A DNA stretch of 31,162 bases from CAYFJO01 sp964343305 (GTDB lineage Bacteria; Planctomycetota; Planctomycetia; Pirellulales; Pirellulaceae): the NCBI GenBank assembly GCA_964343305.1, contig CAYFJO010000086.1:1-31162 (forward strand), written 5' to 3'. A model generated the notes under the pieces. The model was not told the origin of the DNA. It saw only the letters and a program-made list of their open reading frames with translations, and searched no databases. The position numbers were made by a program, and so were the translations under genes. Shown here piece after piece: positions 24,433-31,162 of the stretch; position 1 is the stretch's first letter, and each line of letters starts with the position of its first letter.

Positions 24433-24513
24433 GGGCAACGAATTCAAAAAACGCAACGAATTCTCAAATCGAATGCCACAAAGAATTCGTTGCGTTTCTT
24501 GAATTCGTTGCCC
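24433..24513. repeat. 32-bp inverted repeat with internal direct repeats
   Basis: Arms 24433-24464 and 24482-24513 pair at 31 of 32 positions with a 17-base loop. Each arm contains GCAACGAATTC-type sequence twice, so the element is a palindrome built of direct repeats. It occupies the gap between the metallopeptidase and the ATP-grasp gene, within what would be one transcript. The rest of the 304-bp gap shows no feature. Confidence 0.88.
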
Positions 24514-24570
24514 CATCCTTTGGGTTGCAGCCACAGGCCGTGCCGTTAAACAACCGACGATCCGCCTGCC

Positions 24571-25644
24571 CTACAAAGCAATTCGGTGAAGCCCGGCGTG
24601 GATGTAATTCATCGTTTGGACGGTCAGCATCACGATCGCGTCGCGTTGCGCCTGGGCAGTCCGCTTCGGAACTCGCAGTTTCAACTCACGACAGCGCTGA
24701 ATCATTTCTTTTAACACCTGGTCGATCGTGTACTGATATTCGCCAGTCCACTCGGACACCACCCGTCGTAACGTCGCCCGATTCTTTCGCAAAAACGAGG
24801 CCGCCGTTTCACGCTTGGCATGTTCTGGAGCATCCGAAAAGAGACGCTTCAGATGATGGTCGTAAAAATTACCTTCGTCGATCCCATATCGCTTGCGTTT
24901 TTCCTGATAGTGTTCACGCAGCGTCTTGCGCATCGTGCGGACGGAATCAATATGCTGGCGCGACGACATCTTGGGGCGTTCGTCAGCCATCTCACTCATC
25001 AGCTCATCCACGTAAGCAACCTTCTTGTACGCGGGCCATTCTTTGTACTGCGATCGCCAGCGTGAATACGGCTTGAGCCACACGGCAAAGGTCTCGGCGA
25101 AATCTTCGGCCGGATGCGATTGCGCGTACCACGGTTCCAAATGCAAAACGAAACTCTTGCTATATGGTCGCGGGCGATAGTATTCCGGGTATGGCTCGGT
25201 GTACTTGCCAAACACGTTGCGCCATCGGCGGCGGCGGTGCAATTGAAACGCGGTGTCGATCGTGTGCCCGGCTTCGTGGCGCATAATCTTCATGCACCAC
25301 TCATCCGTGCCACCTTCGACTTCCAGCATTTGGTTTTTTTCTAAACGTGACAGCCGCGGATGCGCCAAATAAAACGGCATCGCAATTCCGGGAATGCCAT
25401 CGGGCGAAAACCATTCGTCCGACAACCAGAAATGGGGCTTGAAGCTGATGTGTCGCGCGGCCAACTCATCGTGCAAGCGTTGAATGCGCTCTTCCAAAGG
25501 AGTCCCTTCGATGCGCACGCCCAAGTCGCAAATACGCACGTCCAGCAACTCGCTGTCGTTCAAAGAAACCCATTCAGGTTCGTCCAGAAAACATCGAGCG
25601 GCACTGTAGCGATGCCGCTTCGTCTTTCCCTTCTTCGACTTCAT
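24571..25644 (-). CDS. putative zinc-binding metallopeptidase (Peptidase_Mx-like)
   Basis: A 357-aa protein with the gluzincin-type zinc motif MRHEAGHTID (His123, Glu124, His127). The candidate third ligand lies downstream in HPAEDFAETFAVWLKPY (about residues 177-193). The N-terminal half includes PHFWLSDEWFSPDGIPGIAMPFYLAHP, typical of the family I recall as putative zinc-binding metallopeptidase. The C-terminal third is helical and basic. No signal peptide is seen, so it is likely cytoplasmic. It starts with GGAA before ATG. Activity and substrate are unknown. Its tandem with an ATP-grasp ligase suggests a shared pathway, inferred from order only. Confidence 0.8.
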   Translation of the reverse strand: MKSKKGKTKRHRYSAARCFLDEPEWVSLNDSELLDVRICDLGVRIEGTPLEERIQRLHDELAARHISFKPHFWLSDEWFSPDGIPGIAMPFYLAHPRLSRLEKNQMLEVEGGTDEWCMKIMRHEAGHTIDTAFQLHRRRRWRNVFGKYTEPYPEYYRPRPYSKSFVLHLEPWYAQSHPAEDFAETFAVWLKPYSRWRSQYKEWPAYKKVAYVDELMSEMADERPKMSSRQHIDSVRTMRKTLREHYQEKRKRYGIDEGNFYDHHLKRLFSDAPEHAKRETAASFLRKNRATLRRVVSEWTGEYQYTIDQVLKEMIQRCRELKLRVPKRTAQAQRDAIVMLTVQTMNYIHAGLHRIAL

Positions 25645-25856
25645 AAGACTATTCCACTCGATCCATCATAGCAGCAGTTTCGATGATTCTACGGCACAAC
25701 CGGCGATGGTGAAAGACACATTCCGTGAATGATTTACAACAAACACAACAGCCCACGGACCGTTCATTCGCGACGGGACACGAGCCTCGGAATCGATTAG
25801 AATGAAACCCACCCAAAGGTCGCTGTTGTCCACGCCAACCAGATGGATTTCACTCG

Positions 25857-28800
25857 ATGAACACTCCTGTCCGCCGCACCAGTTCCGACACTCGCTCGAC
25901 CCTTCAATCCACTAGGACAATCTTGTCGCTCCGTTGGTTCTTGGTCGCTGGGCCATCCGTCACGGGGCTATCGGATATTGCGCACGCCGATCGTACACAC
26001 ATACAAACCATCGGCTTTAATCGGCACATCAGGCCAATCCTTTCCGACGTGTGTTCAAAATGTCATGGGCCGGACGAGGGCCAACGCGAGGCGGACCTGC
26101 GGCTGGACACCGAAGCGGGACTGTTCGCCGACCGCGACGACCACAACATCGTGGTGCCCAAAAAACCTGAAAAAAGCGGTCTTTTCCGTAGAATTACAAG
26201 CGACGACCCCAGCGAGCGAATGCCACCAGCAGACTCGGGACGGACACTGTCAGAGGATCAAATCGCGTTGATTCGTCAGTGGATTGAACAAGGCGCGAAG
26301 TGGGAAGGCCACTGGTCGTTCATTCCGCCCAAGCGTCCAACTTTGCCAAGAGTCAGTGATCCATCGTGGTGTCAAACTCCCATCGATCGTTTCATTCTCG
26401 CGCGGCTTGATCAAGGAGGTCTGCGGCCCATGCCAGCGGCAGATCGCGTGACATGGCTTCGCCGCGTGACGCTGGACTTGATCGGTTTGCCGCCGACGCC
26501 GGACGAAGTCAGCGCTTTTGCGGCCGATAAGTCGCCGGGGGCGTACGAACGAGTCGTCGACCGGCTGCTGCAATCGCCGCATTTTGGCGAGCGTATGGCG
26601 ATTCGCTGGCTCGATCTGGCTCGCTATGCAGACACGAGCGGTTATCAAAGCGATGGACCGCGGTACATGTGGCGTTGGCGAGACTGGGTTATTGACGCCT
26701 ACAACGCCGGAATGCCGTTTGACCAGTTCACACGTCTCCAATTGGCCGGCGACTTGACGATCCCGCCGATCACGAAGCTCGGTCACCGTCAATCCAGCGT
26801 CGGGATGCGGGGCGAACAAGTGATTCGAGAACAGTCGTACATCGATCGGTTGATTCCGACCGCGTTTAACCGAAATCACCGGGGAAACGCCGAGGGAGGT
26901 ATCATTCCGGCCGAATACCAAGTCGAATACGTCGTCGATCGAGTTGAAACCACGGCCACCGCCTGGCTCGGCTTGACCGTGGGCTGTGGCCGCTGCCACG
27001 ACCACAAATATGATCCGGTGACGCAGGAGGAGTATTACCAGCTCTTTGCCTATTTTAACAACGTGCCGGAATATGGCCGTGCGTTGAAAGAGGGCAACTC
27101 GCCGCCGTTCATCAAAGCCCCGCTGGAGGAGCAACTTGAGCGACTGAATTTGCTCGACAAAAAACTCTGGAGTCTAAAGTCAAAGTGCAACGATTCACTG
27201 CCGCGCATCTTCACGGACCTCGAAAAATGGGCCCATGATGTTGAAGAAAGCAAACATCTTGATTGGACCGTGACGGACGGCTTGATCGCTCAATACCCAT
27301 TCGATGGCGATCTGAAGAACAAGGTCGGCGACGCAAAGGAAGAAAAGTCGGAAGGCGGCGAGCCACACTTCGTCGTCGGCCAAATCAACCAAGGCATCGA
27401 ATTCAGTGGCGGAAAGTTCGTCAATGCCGGGGATGTCGCAGATCTCGGCTACTTCGACAAGTTTTCCATCACCGCCTGGGTGCGAGCCAACTCCGACGGC
27501 ACGATTGTCTCGCGCATGACACCCGAACCGCAAGGTGCCGGTTACTATGTGCATCTCGAAAACGGCGTGATCCAAGTCAATCTGACCAAGCGCTGGCTTG
27601 ATGATTCGATCCGTGTGGAAACAAAACAGAAGTTGCCCTCGGACGTCTGGCAGCACATCGCCGTTACCTATGACGGGTCGCGAATGGCCGAGGGCATCAA
27701 AGTCTACGTCGACGCCGTGCCGCAAGAGACAAAGGTCAATCACGACTTCCTCAACCAGTCGTTTGCTAGCGAAGAGCCATTACGAATCGGCACGGGCCAT
27801 TCCGATTTCTCCGGCCAAATCGATGACGTCCGCATTTACGATCGCCCCCTGTCGCCGAGGGACGTAAGAATCGTCTCCGCGCATCGCTCGATCAACGAGA
27901 TTCTCGCAATTCCGGTCAAAGAACGAACTGCCTCCGAGAAAGCCAAACTACTCGACTTCTACATCAAACATCGCGCCCAGGCGAGGTTTGCGGCCGATTT
28001 CGCCGAAGTCGACAAGCTTCAACGCCGGCGTGACGCCCTGATCGAAAGCATGCCCACGTTGATGATCATGCAGGACACCGCTCCACGAAAAACGCATGTG
28101 CTCCAACGCGGTCAATACGACAAGCCAACCGAGCCAGTCGAAGTCGGCGTTCCCGCAATTCTGCCACCGGTTGCCAGCGACGCACCAAAGAACCGCATCG
28201 GACTGGCCAATTGGCTCGTCGATCCATCCAATCCGCTGACGGCACGTGTCACGGTTAATCGCTACTGGCAAATGTTTTTCGGCGATGGCCTGGTCAGCAC
28301 GATGGAAGATTTCGGCGTTCAAGGCGCTCGGCCAACGCATCCCGATTTGCTCGATTGGATGGCCACCGAGTTCATCCGCACGGGTTGGGACGTCAAAGCG
28401 ATGCATAAGTTGATTGTGATGAGCGCTGTCTATCGTCAGTCATCCCGTGCCAACAAATCGCTCCTCGATCAGGACCCCAAAAACGAACTACTCGCCCGTG
28501 GCCCACGTCTTCGGCTGCCGGCCGAACTGATTCGTGATCAAGCCCTTTCTGCCGCCGGCCTGTTGACGGAACGACTCGGCGGCCCGTCCGTCAAGATCTA
28601 CCAACCCGAAGGACTCTGGAAAGAAATTGCCACGGATCAAAAGTACGATGTGGCACAAGGAGCCGACGTCTACCGCCGAAGTCTTTATGCCTATTGGAAG
28701 CGGACCGTTTCTCCGCCGTCGATGGCAACCTTTGACGCTCCCTCGCGCGAAGCCTGCGTCGCCCGCCGGCCTCTGACCAATACTCCGCTACAGGCACTGT

Positions 28801-29129
28801 CGCTGTTGAATGACGTGACCTATCTCGAGGCCGCCCGCGTGTTGGCCGAGCGATTGGTCAAAGAGGTCGATGCCCAACCAAGCGAGAGAATCCGGCTCGC
28901 CTACCGCTATGTCCTGGCACGCGACCCCAGTTCCGCCGAGATGGCCATCTTAATGAACGGGTTGGAGTTCAATTTCGACCGCTATTTGGACAACCCGAAA
29001 TTGGCAAGGAAACTTGTTGCCGTCGGACAATCCAAGACAGACGAGTCGCTCGACCCCTGCGAAGTTGCCGCCTACATGACCATGGCCAGCATCATCCTGA
29101 ATCTCGACGAGACCGTAACCAAGGAGTGA
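25857..29129 (+). CDS. PSCyt1-DUF1549-LamG-DUF1553 planctomycete cytochrome-type protein
   Basis: A 1090-aa protein. After an N-terminal export segment (about 20-45), residues 50-150 form the planctomycete cytochrome C domain with heme site CSKCH (66-70) and axial Met122 (RMPP). DUF1549 (about 175-400) follows with FILARLDQGGLRPMPAADR, LRRVTLDLIGLPPTPDEV, HFGERMAIRWLDLARYADTS and a second CGRCH motif (377-381). Residues about 474-680 read as a LamG/concanavalin-like domain (LIAQYPFDGDLKNK...WVRANSDGTIVSRM...WQHIAVTYDG...IDDVRIYDRPLS). DUF1553 (about 780-1060) has NRIGLANWLVDPSNPLTARV and GVQGARPTHPDLLDW. A stretch around 300-335 is longer than I recall for the family. Role unknown; heme and carbohydrate binding are inferred. 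Usually paired with DUF1501, but here a phosphoesterase follows. Confidence 0.92.
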   Translation: MNTPVRRTSSDTRSTLQSTRTILSLRWFLVAGPSVTGLSDIAHADRTHIQTIGFNRHIRPILSDVCSKCHGPDEGQREADLRLDTEAGLFADRDDHNIVVPKKPEKSGLFRRITSDDPSERMPPADSGRTLSEDQIALIRQWIEQGAKWEGHWSFIPPKRPTLPRVSDPSWCQTPIDRFILARLDQGGLRPMPAADRVTWLRRVTLDLIGLPPTPDEVSAFAADKSPGAYERVVDRLLQSPHFGERMAIRWLDLARYADTSGYQSDGPRYMWRWRDWVIDAYNAGMPFDQFTRLQLAGDLTIPPITKLGHRQSSVGMRGEQVIREQSYIDRLIPTAFNRNHRGNAEGGIIPAEYQVEYVVDRVETTATAWLGLTVGCGRCHDHKYDPVTQEEYYQLFAYFNNVPEYGRALKEGNSPPFIKAPLEEQLERLNLLDKKLWSLKSKCNDSLPRIFTDLEKWAHDVEESKHLDWTVTDGLIAQYPFDGDLKNKVGDAKEEKSEGGEPHFVVGQINQGIEFSGGKFVNAGDVADLGYFDKFSITAWVRANSDGTIVSRMTPEPQGAGYYVHLENGVIQVNLTKRWLDDSIRVETKQKLPSDVWQHIAVTYDGSRMAEGIKVYVDAVPQETKVNHDFLNQSFASEEPLRIGTGHSDFSGQIDDVRIYDRPLSPRDVRIVSAHRSINEILAIPVKERTASEKAKLLDFYIKHRAQARFAADFAEVDKLQRRRDALIESMPTLMIMQDTAPRKTHVLQRGQYDKPTEPVEVGVPAILPPVASDAPKNRIGLANWLVDPSNPLTARVTVNRYWQMFFGDGLVSTMEDFGVQGARPTHPDLLDWMATEFIRTGWDVKAMHKLIVMSAVYRQSSRANKSLLDQDPKNELLARGPRLRLPAELIRDQALSAAGLLTERLGGPSVKIYQPEGLWKEIATDQKYDVAQGADVYRRSLYAYWKRTVSPPSMATFDAPSREACVARRPLTNTPLQALSLLNDVTYLEAARVLAERLVKEVDAQPSERIRLAYRYVLARDPSSAEMAILMNGLEFNFDRYLDNPKLARKLVAVGQSKTDESLDPCEVAAYMTMASIILNLDETVTKE
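29121..29126 (+). promoter_or_regulatory. ribosome binding site overlapping upstream stop codon region
   Basis: AAGGAG at 29121-29126 lies in the last codons of the DUF1553 gene, immediately before its TGA, and 6 bases before a TTG at 29133. It decides the TTG start of the phosphoesterase and implies translational coupling. Confidence 0.7.
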
Positions 29130-29132
29130 ACT

Positions 29133-30116
29133 TTGCACACATCTTGGACTTTTCTGCACGCCAACGACAGCCACATGGGCACTCCGCGTTCATACCGCTT
29201 TCGCCCGGCGATCAATCAGCGGTGGGCAGCCATCAAGCGGCAGATGTCCGAAATCCCGGCCGACTTCCTTTTGCACGGAGGCGATTTCACTCGCGACGGG
29301 GAATCGCACGAATTTGAACTTCAACAGGCGCGTGAGGATCTGGAGACCTTGCCGTTCCCAACGTTTGCCATCCCGGGCAACATGGATGTCGGCAACAAGC
29401 ATGCCACACAAAACGGCGTGAAACCAAAGTGGGATCCGCAGGGCTTGGGCTGGAATGACCCGGATCTAAACATGACGGCGGCCGCGCTCGATTTGTTTTC
29501 GTCGTATTTCGGTCCGATTCACTGGACTTTTCTACATCGCGGCGTTCGTTTCACAGGCTTTTTCGCGGCGGTGGCCGGTACGGGGTTGCCACACGAGCAA
29601 CGGTTTTGGCGCATGTTTGAGCGGTTGCCTGATCTGCCGCCCGCGCGGCATCACGTGGCGATGATGCACTATTGGCCGTTTATGGAAGAACCCGACGAAC
29701 CAGCTTGGGATCTCACCAACGGCAACGAATACGACAATTGGTACTTTTCGATCGATCCACCGCATCGCCAGCGGCTGTGGGGCCTGTTGCAAGCGGCCAA
29801 AGTCGACATCTTGTTTTGCGGCCACGTCCATACGGGCCGTCCCGTGCAAACAGTCGATGGCATTCACATCTATCGAACGCAACCGGCAGGCAACACGGCA
29901 CAGTTGTCCGAACGTTGGCCGGATGCGGACACGCGGTTTGGTTTTCAACGTTGTGACGTGAGCAAAAGTGAAATCCAAGTCACATTCGTTCCCGGCGAAG
30001 ACCAGTGCGACGAATTCGACAGCTACGGGCCGATGGGGCATCCACCCGTTTGCGACCGCGATTACTCCGCAGCCCGCGAGCAGCCCGCAATTGCCGTTCA
30101 CTTTGCCAGAGAATAG
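29133..30116 (+). CDS. calcineurin-like metallophosphoesterase
   Basis: A 327-aa protein starting at TTG 29133, supported by AAGGAG 6 bases upstream. Calcineurin-type metal motifs are present in order: HANDSHMG (Asp12, His14), HGGDFTRDG (Asp51), GNMD (82-85), MMHYWPF (His179) and FCGHVHTG (His231, His233). The third motif normally reads GNHD or GNHE; here the histidine, thought to act as general acid, is Met84, so catalysis may be altered. Between them are family-typical helices, with a long WPFMEEPDEPAWDL insert. No signal peptide, so it is cytoplasmic. It is translationally coupled to the DUF1553 protein, an unusual partner. Substrate unknown. Confidence 0.88.
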   Translation: MHTSWTFLHANDSHMGTPRSYRFRPAINQRWAAIKRQMSEIPADFLLHGGDFTRDGESHEFELQQAREDLETLPFPTFAIPGNMDVGNKHATQNGVKPKWDPQGLGWNDPDLNMTAAALDLFSSYFGPIHWTFLHRGVRFTGFFAAVAGTGLPHEQRFWRMFERLPDLPPARHHVAMMHYWPFMEEPDEPAWDLTNGNEYDNWYFSIDPPHRQRLWGLLQAAKVDILFCGHVHTGRPVQTVDGIHIYRTQPAGNTAQLSERWPDADTRFGFQRCDVSKSEIQVTFVPGEDQCDEFDSYGPMGHPPVCDRDYSAAREQPAIAVHFARE

Positions 30117-30238
30117 AATTCTAATTCCCACTTCGTGATCTCCGTAAGTCGCCCTTCGATGGCGGTCAATACCTCAAGGTCTCGCAGTAATGAAGGCCGT
30201 TTTTCAGCATAGTTTCCGTAATGATAGGTGTGTTTCAC
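30098..30238 (-). CDS. small 46-aa ORF, function unknown
   Basis: A GTG at 30238 begins a 46-aa reading: HTYHYGNYAEKRPSLLRD, then EVLTAIEGRLTEITKWELEF, ending YSLAK. GGGAG lies 4-5 bases upstream. The GTG overlaps the TGA of the preceding minus-strand reading (GTGA), as in coupled gene pairs. The helical, charged composition looks protein-like. Its 3' end overlaps the end of the convergent phosphoesterase gene by 19 bases. No family recognised, and it may be a fragment. Confidence 0.4.
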   Translation of the reverse strand: MKHTYHYGNYAEKRPSLLRDLEVLTAIEGRLTEITKWELEFYSLAK

Positions 30239-30538
30239 GAATCTCCCAAAACGTGGTCGATCCCGCGACACAACTGGTCGTCTTCGATACTGGTTGTCTT
30301 CGATGTTCGCAATCCCACAACCCCCGGCCCGCGAGACCTGGCACTTTCAATCAATTCGTCGTCAGTAGCTTCCGATGATCGAATCGGTTCCGGCGGCTGC
30401 GAATGTACAGCGACATTGACAAGAATCTGGCTGTGCTGTCTACTGAGATTTCAATCTCGACACGTACCTTGGGCGGCTTAACACTTTTATTAATTTCTTG
30501 ATGTGCGCGAAGCGCACGAGTAGTCCCATTCTCAATCA
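30235..30538 (-). pseudogene. interrupted ORF upstream of the 46-aa ORF
   Basis: From an ATG near 30538 one minus-strand frame reads MIENGTTRALRAHQEINKSV and KPPKVRVEIEISVDS, then becomes unlikely and ends at about 30351. Another frame takes over around 30440 and runs ILVNVAVHSQPPEPIRSSEA, then TDDELIESARSRGPGVVGLR and DDQLCRGIDHVLGDS to a stop at 30235. The two look like one protein split by a single frameshift near 30440-30450. Function unknown. The split could be a sequencing error next to weak assembly or true decay. Confidence 0.35.
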
Positions 30539-30659
30539 TGCGATTTCCGAATCTGTCTTGTAGGACCCTGATTGGTTGCAAACACGGCCGCGGTTCGGCA
30601 GACCAGTTGGCGTACAAAGCGACGCGTCAAAACGTCGACAAATCGGCCGCAAAGAACCG

Positions 30660-30956
30660 ATGATGGTGGCCAAGCTGTATCGGGCCACGTCATCCAGCGA
30701 GCTACCATCGCACGACATCCGCGATTATTTGAAGGAATTTGCCGGGTATTCGCATCGCGACCACTGGATGGGCTTCCGCACGCAATGGGAATTGATCCGC
30801 CATCTAGTCGCAAAAGACGACCGCATCGACCTGCGAACCGAAGGCCGACGAATCGTGGCCATTCGAAGGAAACGCAAAAACCGCCGACAAGACAAGCCAC
30901 CCCACGGCAATGGTCAGTCATCTGAGGGTCAATCATCTGCGCAAGCCACTGAATAG
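30660..30956 (+). CDS. small hypothetical basic protein
   Basis: A 98-aa reading from ATG 30660 (MMVAKLYRATSSSELPSHD) to 30956, with IRDYLKEFAGYSHRDHWMGF, WELIRHLVAKDDRIDLRTEG and a basic region RRIVAIRRKRKNRRQ, then a polar tail. A longer frame opens upstream to a TTG at 30576, but that part looks non-coding. No clear Shine-Dalgarno. It resembles a small nucleic-acid-binding or unknown protein; nothing certain. Confidence 0.4.
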   Translation: MMVAKLYRATSSSELPSHDIRDYLKEFAGYSHRDHWMGFRTQWELIRHLVAKDDRIDLRTEGRRIVAIRRKRKNRRQDKPPHGNGQSSEGQSSAQATE

Positions 30957-31094
30957 CTTGGACGCGTGATCTGAGACGGTCGTGATTTCTACTTCCAACA
31001 ACTCCTTGATCGTCCTTGCAGATTGCGAAATCGCTCTTGCTTTGCTTGTTTCTTGATTTCCTCCTGTGATGAAGCTACTATCAAACCCGTTCAT
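30933..31094 (-). CDS. possible small ORF, function unknown
   Basis: A 53-aa reading from ATG 31094, with GNQETSKARAISQSARTIKE and LLEVEITTVSDHASKLFSGL. It is alpha-helical in composition but has no ribosome binding site, and its 3' end overlaps the plus-strand ORF that ends at 30956. Both cannot be equally trusted. An alternative plus-strand frame from ATG 31069 is open to the window edge. The region 30957-31162 has no other feature. Confidence 0.2.
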   Translation of the reverse strand: MNGFDSSFITGGNQETSKARAISQSARTIKELLEVEITTVSDHASKLFSGLRR

Positions 31095-31162
31095 GGTGCA
31101 GGTAAGGGGTAGTTCCCCATTCTATGCGCAGCGTGAGGCGTTTGTGGATATCTCGGAATGGT

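Noticed and set aside
26250..27134. 294-aa reading antisense to the DUF1549 region
   Set aside because: Shadow frame of a high-GC third-position gene; no domain pattern.
29532..30131. 199-aa minus-strand reading across the phosphoesterase
   Set aside because: Antisense to a gene with clear motifs and no ribosome site; only the tail beyond 30098, in another frame, looks coding.
1..31162. tRNA or rRNA genes
   Set aside because: No cloverleaf with GTTCRANNC-like T-loop or rRNA-like conserved sequence was noticed on either strand by eye; a tRNAscan run would settle it.

Overview
The window looks like a chromosomal segment of a planctomycete (Planctomycetota, probably Pirellulales-like). This is an inference from gene content. 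It carries a DUF1800/DUF1501 pair with a twin-arginine signal, a PSCyt1-DUF1549-LamG-DUF1553 giant protein, a ThuA-like secreted protein, a secreted PQQ-type propeller, an MfnB-type C1 enzyme and DUF3352-like and LRR lipoprotein genes. Nearly every larger intergenic gap also holds a long near-perfect palindrome, which is common in such genomes. Genes lie on both strands in short operons. I see no rRNA, tRNA, CRISPR array or prophage.

Layout. 1-1510: a lipoprotein gene running off the left edge, then a decayed zone with a truncated coding fragment, a REP-like hairpin and a frameshifted REP-associated (Y1/IS200-like) transposase remnant. 1511-4308: a beta-hydroxyacid-dehydrogenase-type enzyme, divergent from an LpxL/HtrB-type acyltransferase, then a convergent ThuA-like protein. 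4596-7820: a large exported PQQ-like propeller with a methyltransferase-like N-terminus. 7920-10690 (minus): a probable operon SDR -> esterase -> rhomboid protease. 10880-15387 (plus): a DUF3352-like secreted protein with a good promoter, then DUF1800 and DUF1501. 15575-18336 (minus): an LRR lipoprotein and an integral membrane protein, separated by a MITE-like element with 9-bp flanking direct repeats. 18736-19602: an exported protein with 26 cysteines and an acidic tail, followed by a clear terminator. 19910-22150 (minus): a DUF1805 protein, a 68-aa conserved-looking protein, MfnB and a two-TM protein whose stop abuts the MfnB start.

22202-22401 is a 29-bp tandem repeat interrupted by exactly 100 Ns, so the assembly is unresolved there. 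22506-23210: an HTH-EIIA fusion regulator. 23241-25644 (minus): a zinc metallopeptidase followed by an ATP-grasp ligase. 25857-30116: the DUF1549/DUF1553 giant protein, translationally linked to a metallophosphoesterase with an altered catalytic motif. 30098-31162: small, partly broken ORFs of unknown function.

Functional themes are cell-envelope and secreted proteins (lipoproteins, propeller, Cys-rich protein, rhomboid, acyltransferase), planctomycete-specific PSCyt/DUF1501-type systems, and one methanofuran-type cofactor enzyme. The least explained candidates are the metallopeptidase/ATP-grasp pair, the Cys-rich protein, the propeller with a Rossmann-like head and the HTH-EIIA fusion. No operon here can be declared a new system from sequence alone.
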